Assembly: GCF_002154225.1 (NCBI RefSeq)
Contig: NZ_MTSE01000026.1
Coordinates: 1-52,758, forward strand
Length of the DNA stretch: 52,758 nucleotides
Origin: Hymenobacter crusticola
GTDB lineage: Bacteria; Bacteroidota; Bacteroidia; Cytophagales; Hymenobacteraceae
Direction: 5' to 3'
The translations under genes were made by a program, and so were the position numbers. Below, piece after piece: positions 47,520-52,758 of this stretch. Each line of letters begins with the position of its first letter. The stretch's first letter is position 1. The notes beneath the pieces were generated by a model. That model ran no database searches, was not told the DNA's origin, and was given only the letters and a program-made list of their open reading frames with translations.

Positions 47520-50500
47520 ATGAGTACCCCCCGTTATTCGCTTGAAAAGCACCCCAAACCAAAAGGCACCTGCCCCCAGTGCCAACAGAAAAAAGTCTTC
47601 CGTTACTTCCAGGATGCCGATGGCAACCGGCTCGATGAGCAGTATGGTATCTGCGACCGAGCGGCCAAGTGCGGCTACGATCATCGCCCCAGTGGCGAGC
47701 TATTTACCGCCACTGGCGCCGCGGCCGACGCACCCGAGCCGGAAACGCTGAAGCCCTCAGCTGAGGAAGCCGAGCAGCTGCTGGCCAAGACCAAGGACCA
47801 CACGAGTAACCTGCACCGCTACGCCCGCTCGATTACGATACCCGATGAGCACCTGGAGCGCTGGGCCGTCGCCACGGACCGCGACCGCACGGTGTTTCTG
47901 CACCTAAATGGCGAGCAGCAACTGCTCAACGCCAAGTGGTTCAAATACACGTCCGAGGGCAAGCGTGACAAGCTTTCGCAGGTGTATTCCTTCGCCGGTA
48001 CCGATGAGGAAAAGAAGAAGGGTGCCAAGTACGCCTTCTGCTTTTACGGGGAGCACCTACTGCGCCACGACGACCCCACGCGCCCGATCTGCGTCGTAGA
48101 ATCGGAGAAATCTGCGGTCTTCGCTTCCTTCCACTATCCGCACCTGGACTAGCTAGCGTGTGGCGCGGCAAACGGCATCACGGACGCCAAAATCCCGGTG
48201 TTGTTCAACCGACCGATCTGGTGGATTGCCGACGCCGACGGCAACGTGCCCAAGCTGAAGGATGGCCAGCCGGAGATGAAAAACGGGAAGCAGGTACTGA
48301 CCGAAGGAGGCCGCAACAACAGCAGCCTGCGCAAGCTCAAAGCCTTTAAGCAGGATTTCACCGTCATCGACCTCTTCCCCGAGCGCACCGACGGCTACGA
48401 TATCGCCGACGCGCTGCGCGATGGATTGCGGCCCGATATCGTCGCCCCCGCCAAGCCCAAAGAGAAGGAGAAGAAAGCCAAGGAACTGCCGGTGCTGCCG
48501 GCCGCGGTGGAAGACTGGAGCGTGCAGATGAAAGACTATCTGTACAAGACCACTAAGTTCGTGGAGGAATTTGAGCGCCGCGGCATTTGGGTCGGCAAGA
48601 GCAAGGAGGACTGGACCAATACGGCCAACGCCCTGGCCGTGCTCGGGGAGCAAGGCCGGGAGCTGCTGCACCGCCTGGCTCGCCCTGAGCAGACCTACTC
48701 CAAAAAAGACGTCGACGCCGCGTTCGATGAAGCACTGGAGCTGAAGATCTGCACGTCGCCCGCTAAGTTTTTTCAGATTGCCAAGCACTACAACATCACG
48801 CTCACGGAGCTAAAGGAGAAGGACGATTCGGATGCTGAGCTGCGCAGCATGCTGCCGGCAGGCGTCTCACCGGAGGACTACTTCAAGCACGGCTTTTACG
48901 AGCACGACAACGCCTACTACTCCGTGGGGAAGGATGGCGCCAAGATGGTCTGCGGCTTCACGATTAAGGTGTTGTACCTGGTGAAGAGCAAGGATGCCCC
49001 CAAGCGCATCGTAGAGCTAAAAAACCAGTATGGTTACACCACTACCCTCGACTTGCCAACTGATGCGTTCGTGAGCCTAGGGGCCTTTAAAAAGTACGTT
49101 GAATCCGTCGGCAACTTCGTCTTCGAAGGCAACGAAACGGATCTGACCCGCCTGAAGAAAAAACTCTTTCGTGAGGAGAAGGTAACCACCGAAATCAACA
49201 CCCTCGGCTGGCACGAGCGCGGCAACTTCTACGCCTTCAGTAACGGAATTTTCAACGCCAAGTGGACGAGCGCCGACGAGTACGGCATCGTGGAGCACGG
49301 GGGCCACAACTACTTCCTGCCCTTCTGGAGCGGCATCAACGAGGACTACAGCGCCTACGTCAACGAGAAGAAGTTTCAGCACAAAGCCAGCCCGGTGAAG
49401 TTCAAGCAGTGGGCCGATTTGATTTACAAGGTGTATGGCCTGAACGGGGCCATGGGCATGTGCTTCTATGTCGCCTCGCTTTTTCGCGACTACATTTTCG
49501 ACGTCCACAACAGCTTCCCGATGCTCTACTCCTTCGGCCAGCGGCAATCGGGTAAAACCGAGTTTGGTCTGAGCTTCAAATATCCCTTCGGCACGCCCCA
49601 GGACTCAATATCACTGGAGAACCCAAGCACGGTGATCGGCGTGATCCGGACGCTGGCCAACTTCAGCAATAGTATCGTGATGCTGGACGAGTATAAAAAC
49701 TCGGTCGACAAAAAGACGGTCGGCATGCTCAAAGGCTTCTACGACGGCTTCGGCCGCACCACCGGGGTGAAGAGCAACGACAACCAAACCAAGGTGACCA
49801 AGCCTAGGTCGGCGGTGTGGATCAGTGGCCAGGATATGCCCAACATCGACAACGCACTGTTTACCCGCACGATCCTGCTGGAGTTCCTGGAGAAGGGCCG
49901 CGATTATGAGAGCTTCGCCAAGCTCAAGAAGATGCAGGAGCAGAGCCTGACCAGCATCACGCTGGAGGTACTCGCCCACCGCGGCGAAGTCACCGAGTGG
50001 TACACGCAGACCTACAAGATCGTGCGTGACTATCTGAAAGGGGAAGTTGAGAAGCAGGGCAAAACCATCGAGGACCGCATGCTCCAGAACATGGCCATTA
50101 TTCTGGCCCCGATGCTGTTTCTGATGGAACAGGAACTGCTGCAGGTACCGTTCACGTCGGAGGAGCTTTACAAAATGGCGCTGCACATCATTTACCGCCA
50201 GCACGAGCAGATCAGCCAGAGCACCGACAGCCGGCGCTTTTGGGACGTGTTCGTGGGCATGGTCAGCCACAAGCCTCAGCCGCTCATTGTGGAGGGCGTC
50301 GACTACAAGTTCCACAAAGGCAACCTCTACATTCGCCTGGGCAACGTACACCCGCCCTACATGATGCAGCACCGCAGCCAGTACAACGTGCCTGGCCTAG
50401 ACAAGCTCACGCTGGACTATTACCTGAAGCACGACCCGGCGTTCGTAGAAATGAAGAACTTGCGTTTCGACATGCCGCCCTCGGCTACTGGTGGTGTGCT

Positions 50501-50597
50501 GCGGACGAACCCCACCAGCTGCTACGGGTTTAACTTTGAAGAACTAGGTATCGACTTGAGCTCCATCAATGGAGATATAAATACTGATTCGGAATAG
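47520..50597 (+). pseudogene. Replication protein (zinc finger-Toprim primase and phage/plasmid helicase) interrupted by an in-frame TAG
   Basis: One reading frame of 1026 codons runs from ATG 47520 to TAG 50595, with codon 211 (48150-48152) TAG. Before it: a zinc finger (GTCPQCQQKKVFRYF and ICDRAAKCGYDHRP) and Toprim motif 1 (ICVVESEKSAVFAS). After it the frame continues with Toprim sequence (LACGAANGITDAKIPVLFN, IWWIADADGNV with the acidic DxD), then a DUF927-like helicase with Walker A SFGQRQSGKTEFG and Walker B SIVMLDEYKNS. In relatives a Trp usually sits at the TAG (HLD-W-LACG), so TGG to TAG is likely. The two parts (47520-48152 and 48153 on) cannot each work alone as primase. It could be a mutation, sequencing error or recoding. 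Confidence 0.85.
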
Positions 50598-50634
50598 CGG
50601 CCGAATCATTCTAGCTAGGTGGGGACCTGGCGGC

Positions 50635-50665
50635 AAAAGGGAAGCGCACGTCGCTTCCCTTTTTT
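50635..50665 (+). terminator. Intrinsic terminator after the early operon
   Basis: The stem AAAAGGGAAGCG (50635-50646) and CGCTTCCCTTTT (50652-50663) with a 5-nt loop is followed by more T. It ends the rightward operon 38 bp after the replication gene. Confidence 0.85.
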
Positions 50666-50806
50666 GTTGGGCCGAGGTTCCGGTAGGTCAGCAAAAAGTA
50701 CAACAAACCAGCCGCGGGCTGCGTGGGGGCGCGGGGGCACAAAAAGCACGAATTGATTTTGACAAAAAGTAGAGTAGTCTGAAAAAAGCCGTAAACCCCA
50801 AAAAAG
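50666..50806. other. Non-coding lead-in to the iteron region
   Basis: Contains a GTAGGTCA half-iteron (50683-50690), a short G-rich segment (about 50721-50736), and AAAAAAGCCG twice (50782-50791 and 50800-50809). No ORF. Confidence 0.5.
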
Positions 50807-51083
50807 CCGACCTACACCGACCTACAAACCTACACGGCTTTATAGAGTAAGAAAAAGTGCTTCTATTCTCTTTAAATAAGCTTTTACTACTTACTACGTC
50901 TATTCTACTCCCTTAAAAAGTGTAGGTCGGTGTAGGTCCGTGTAGGTCGCTCGGCATGCATACGACCTACGCGACCTACAAAAATTAGCGCCCGACCTAC
51001 AGCCGACCTACACGCGAAAGTGCTTCTAGGCTTCGGAATTGAGGTTTTTAGCGTTGTAGGTTCGTGTAGGTCGTGTAGGTCGG
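50807..51083. repeat. Thirteen 9-10 bp iterons in four alternating clusters: candidate replication origin
   Basis: The core is TGTAGGTCG (or its complement CGACCTACA). Cluster A, minus orientation: 50807-50816, 50817-50826 and degenerate 50825-50834. Cluster B, plus: 50921-50930, 50931-50940, 50941-50950, exact 10-bp tandem. Cluster C, minus: 50963-50970, 50972-50979, 50993-51001, 51004-51012. Cluster D, plus: 51055-51064, 51065-51073, 51074-51083. Between A and B lies an AT-rich spacer. AAAGTGCTTCT occurs at both 50854-50864 and 51017-51027. The position next to a replication gene makes an origin likely. A single related site lies at 50683-50690. Confidence 0.8.
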
Positions 51084-51240
51084 GTTTTTCGCTGTTTTCA
51101 GCGGAAAAAGCATCACTACTTTTTTCCGCGCAACTTTCTCGCGCATTCTCCTCTCCTTCTGCCTAGTCCGCTCAGGGTGCGCGCTTCTTACCGGAGTACC
51201 ATTCTAACCTATATAGTCTTCTGGCGAAGTTGTTGCTGAT

Positions 51241-51294
51241 ACATTTTTGTAAAATATCAAGGCTTTTTTCACTAAATATTTTATAAAAAAGCCT
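51241..51294. other. AT-rich segment with a hairpin, possible DNA unwinding element
   Basis: The stretch from 51241 to 51290 is mostly A/T. The inverted repeat AGGCTTTTTT (51260-51269) and AAAAAAGCCT (51285-51294) with a 15-nt loop lies in it. Located between the iterons and the next gene. Confidence 0.45.
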
Positions 51295-51374
51295 CACATC
51301 TATTCGCTTCATGCCCAATCGCTACGCTCTACGCGTGGTTTTGGAATAGCTCCGTCAGTGCTTTTGCTGCGCAA

Positions 51375-51382
51375 TAGTTTTG
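51375..51382 (+). promoter_or_regulatory. -7 box for the gene at 51403
   Basis: TAGTTTTG matches the consensus exactly, 20 nt before the ATG at 51403. No -33 TTG at normal spacing. Confidence 0.5.
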
Positions 51383-51402
51383 ACTCATTCCAAGGCCGCT
51401 CT

Positions 51403-52062
51403 ATGATTCCTATGCTTGCCGTTGGAGAACTCACCGAGTTGCTCCCAACCCCTGGTTCTCGCAAGAAGGCGCAGATCCTCAAATTCCCCGTTAAAAAGCA
51501 CCTGGTAAAGTACCTGGCTGCGCACTTAGGAGAGGACTACAGTCTCTCCGAACGTGATCAGTTTGGCGCGCTTCTATTTCATCTGCTGCGCAATGGTTTG
51601 AAGGATTGCCAGAAGGACAGCACGATGGACCAGTACAAGGGGCGCTTCAACGTTCGCCTGAGTCGCTACCCCATGAAGCAGTACGGCCTGAAGGGCATGA
51701 ACTCCAACACCGTTTTCCTTTTCAATAACTACGTCGACGGCCTGTTTCGCTCAGAGCTGTTCGCGTGGGTTGAGATCATGGGGCAACGCATGGATATGAC
51801 CACGAAAGATGCCATCATTGCCTTCATGGATATCTACGATCTGGAGGAGGAAGATATCTCGTTTGAGACCCTGAAGAAGGCCGTGCAGCGCGAGCAAAAC
51901 GCCTTAAAAAAGGCTGAACAGAAGGCGCAAAAACCGCCAAAAAAGACTAAAAAATCGGTCGCACGTTTGTCCCGCAAGAATCGAGTTTTGTCCCTTACCA
52001 AGGAGCTAGATAAAGTGCCGCTTCCCCTCACCCAATTAATCGCTCAACTCCGTGCCCGATAG
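51403..52062 (+). CDS. Basic protein of unknown function, candidate DNA-binding or structural protein
   Basis: 219 residues from the ATG at 51403 (MIPMLAVGELTELLPTPGSR). The N-terminal half contains ILKFPVKKHLVKYLAAHLGE and an aromatic, basic region (KGRFNVRLSRYPMKQYGLKG). A helical middle (FAWVEIMGQRMDMTTKDAII) follows. The C-terminal part is a Lys/Ala/Gln-rich charged coil (QREQNALKKAEQKAQKPPKK) and a basic end. No known domain is recognised. Its position next to the iterons suggests origin binding, while its proximity to a structural-like gene suggests a virion role; I cannot decide. The longer frame begins at a TTG before the -7 box. Confidence 0.6.
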   Translation: MIPMLAVGELTELLPTPGSRKKAQILKFPVKKHLVKYLAAHLGEDYSLSERDQFGALLFHLLRNGLKDCQKDSTMDQYKGRFNVRLSRYPMKQYGLKGMNSNTVFLFNNYVDGLFRSELFAWVEIMGQRMDMTTKDAIIAFMDIYDLEEEDISFETLKKAVQREQNALKKAEQKAQKPPKKTKKSVARLSRKNRVLSLTKELDKVPLPLTQLIAQLRAR

Positions 52063-52693
52063 CATCCAACTCAATCAGCCGGTCAGCTCAGACCTAGTTG
52101 GCTACACGGCGTTGTACGCGCTGGCCGTCGAAGAGGTACTCGCTGACCCAGTGGTGGCGCAAGGTCAGGTCATTGGTGACTTAGAGCTTCGCGAAGGAGC
52201 CGGTTGGCACGAGCTGAAGGTGACGCCTGGTTCCATCAAGTTCAGCGAACCACCCAAGGCAAACGGTCGGCACGGCACTATCTACCCTACCAAGGTGACC
52301 GCGCAACGTGGCCACCCTAACGCCCAAACACTGTACGCGCTGGACACAATGGAGCGTCGTCGCTACCTAGTGAGCGTGCGTGATACATCAGGCCGTTTGC
52401 GCCTGATTGGTAACCGGCAGCAGTACCTCACCTTCGCCGCGGGTACGGAGGGCAGCAGTCCGTCGGCTCGCGCTGGTGTAGACCTAAGCTTTACGGGCGA
52501 CACACTCATGCGCGCACCGTACTACCTCGGTTCCTTCCCCCTCACGAGCGGTGGCTACGTGCCAGTGCCATCGGGACCGATCACAGGCAGCGTCGAACTA
52601 CGCACCGCTGGCGGCCGTCTGCTGGCCACCGTACCAGCTGGCAAACGCATCGTGCTACGCAGTGGATTCAAGCTTTCTTACGAAATAGAGTAG
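52052..52693 (+). CDS. Phage structural-like protein (tail-type beta protein)
   Basis: 213 residues starting at GTG 52052, which overlaps the preceding stop by 11 nt. Beta-rich, with GYTALYALAVEEVLADPVVA at the N-terminus, a central KVTAQRGHPNAQTLYALDTM, RRYLVSVRDTSGRLRLIGNR and GVDLSFTGDTLMRAPYYLGS. The middle resembles the SFSG-type strand pattern of tail-tube or major tail proteins that I recall from Bacteroidota phages. The C-terminus has an immunoglobulin-like run (GSVELRTAGGRLLATVPAGK). The family is not named with confidence, but the feature pattern favours a virion component. Confidence 0.55.
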   Translation: MPDSIQLNQPVSSDLVGYTALYALAVEEVLADPVVAQGQVIGDLELREGAGWHELKVTPGSIKFSEPPKANGRHGTIYPTKVTAQRGHPNAQTLYALDTMERRRYLVSVRDTSGRLRLIGNRQQYLTFAAGTEGSSPSARAGVDLSFTGDTLMRAPYYLGSFPLTSGGYVPVPSGPITGSVELRTAGGRLLATVPAGKRIVLRSGFKLSYEIE

Positions 52694-52740
52694 GCGGCAG
52701 CGTCCTTTCCAGGCGCTGAGTAGGGTAGGAGCTTTGGGGC

Positions 52741-52758
52741 ATGACGCCTGATGAGTTC
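52741..52758 (+). CDS. Possible start of the next gene (partial)
   Basis: ATG at 52741 opens MTPDEF and continues to the window edge, 47 bp after the preceding stop. Six codons are too few to identify it. Confidence 0.25.

Noticed and set aside
48198..50597. Independent helicase gene starting at the TTG at 48198
   Set aside because: This TTG lies inside Toprim sequence that continues in frame across the upstream TAG, so the segment is the rest of the gene at 47520 and not a separate gene.
50807..51083. CRISPR-like array
   Set aside because: Repeat units are only 9-10 bp, occur in both orientations and lack regular unique spacers; no cas genes are near. An iteron array fits better.
43386..52758. 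Whole-element reassignment of TAG as a sense codon
   Set aside because: About half of the element genes end in TAG at positions where their frames stop naturally, with the next gene beginning within a few bases, so TAG still functions as stop.

Overview
The window reads as chromosome of a Bacteroidota bacterium, most likely Hymenobacter or a close relative (Cytophagales). The evidence is: many promoters of the Bacteroidota type (-7 box TAnnTTTG, sometimes with TTG/TTTG about 19-20 nt upstream); a giant secreted protein with a type IX secretion C-terminal domain; Bacteroidota families such as DUF4292 lipoproteins and an EnvC-like coiled-coil protein; moderately high GC; and few classical Shine-Dalgarno sites. 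No rRNA, tRNA, CRISPR array or insertion sequence was recognised.

Positions 1-42515 are ordinary core genome. From left to right: the start of a malic enzyme; a minus-strand group of LysM lytic transglycosylase, gatA and two tatA paralogs; a GAF-LytTR regulator; a minus-strand operon of sugar nucleotidyltransferase, TPR protein, DUF4292 lipoprotein and EnvC-like protein, preceded by dut, a polysaccharide flippase and an enoyl-CoA hydratase; mscL and two envelope proteins; the rimP-nusA-infB operon, whose leader and junctions carry hairpins; a 1155-residue type IX secreted protein; an EEP-family phosphohydrolase; cysS, an M28 lipoprotein, a MutS-like ATPase and an S66 peptidase; metY and metX behind a SAM-I riboswitch that is followed directly by a small cysteine-rich ORF; a LysM protein; a lipoprotein; an S9 peptidase; a flippase-like membrane protein; dxs; and a DUF892 protein.

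Positions 42516 to about 43385 are an AT-rich gap with no convincing gene. From about 43386 to the right edge lies an accessory element, best read as the early region of a prophage or related replicon. It has a leftward HTH repressor gene and a rightward HTH gene with a palindromic operator between their promoters. A tightly packed rightward operon follows: small proteins, GNAT acetyltransferase, ASCH-like protein, zinc-ribbon protein, HNH nuclease, and a large zinc-finger/Toprim/helicase replication protein. The replication gene carries a single in-frame TAG (48150-48152) inside its Toprim domain, while homology continues uninterrupted for another 2.4 kb.

An 805-bp non-coding gap after it carries 13 copies of a 9-10 bp element (TGTAGGTCG and variants) in four clusters of alternating orientation, plus an AT-rich stretch: a strong candidate replication origin. 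Beyond it are a basic protein and a protein that looks like a phage structural component. No integrase is inside the window.

Several start codons were moved downstream because apparent TTG starts lie inside TAnnTTTG promoter boxes (infB, dxs) or ahead of obvious signal peptides. The points most worth a second look are the interrupted replication gene, the iteron-like origin, the SAM-I/cysteine-rich ORF leader, and the hairpins of the rimP operon.
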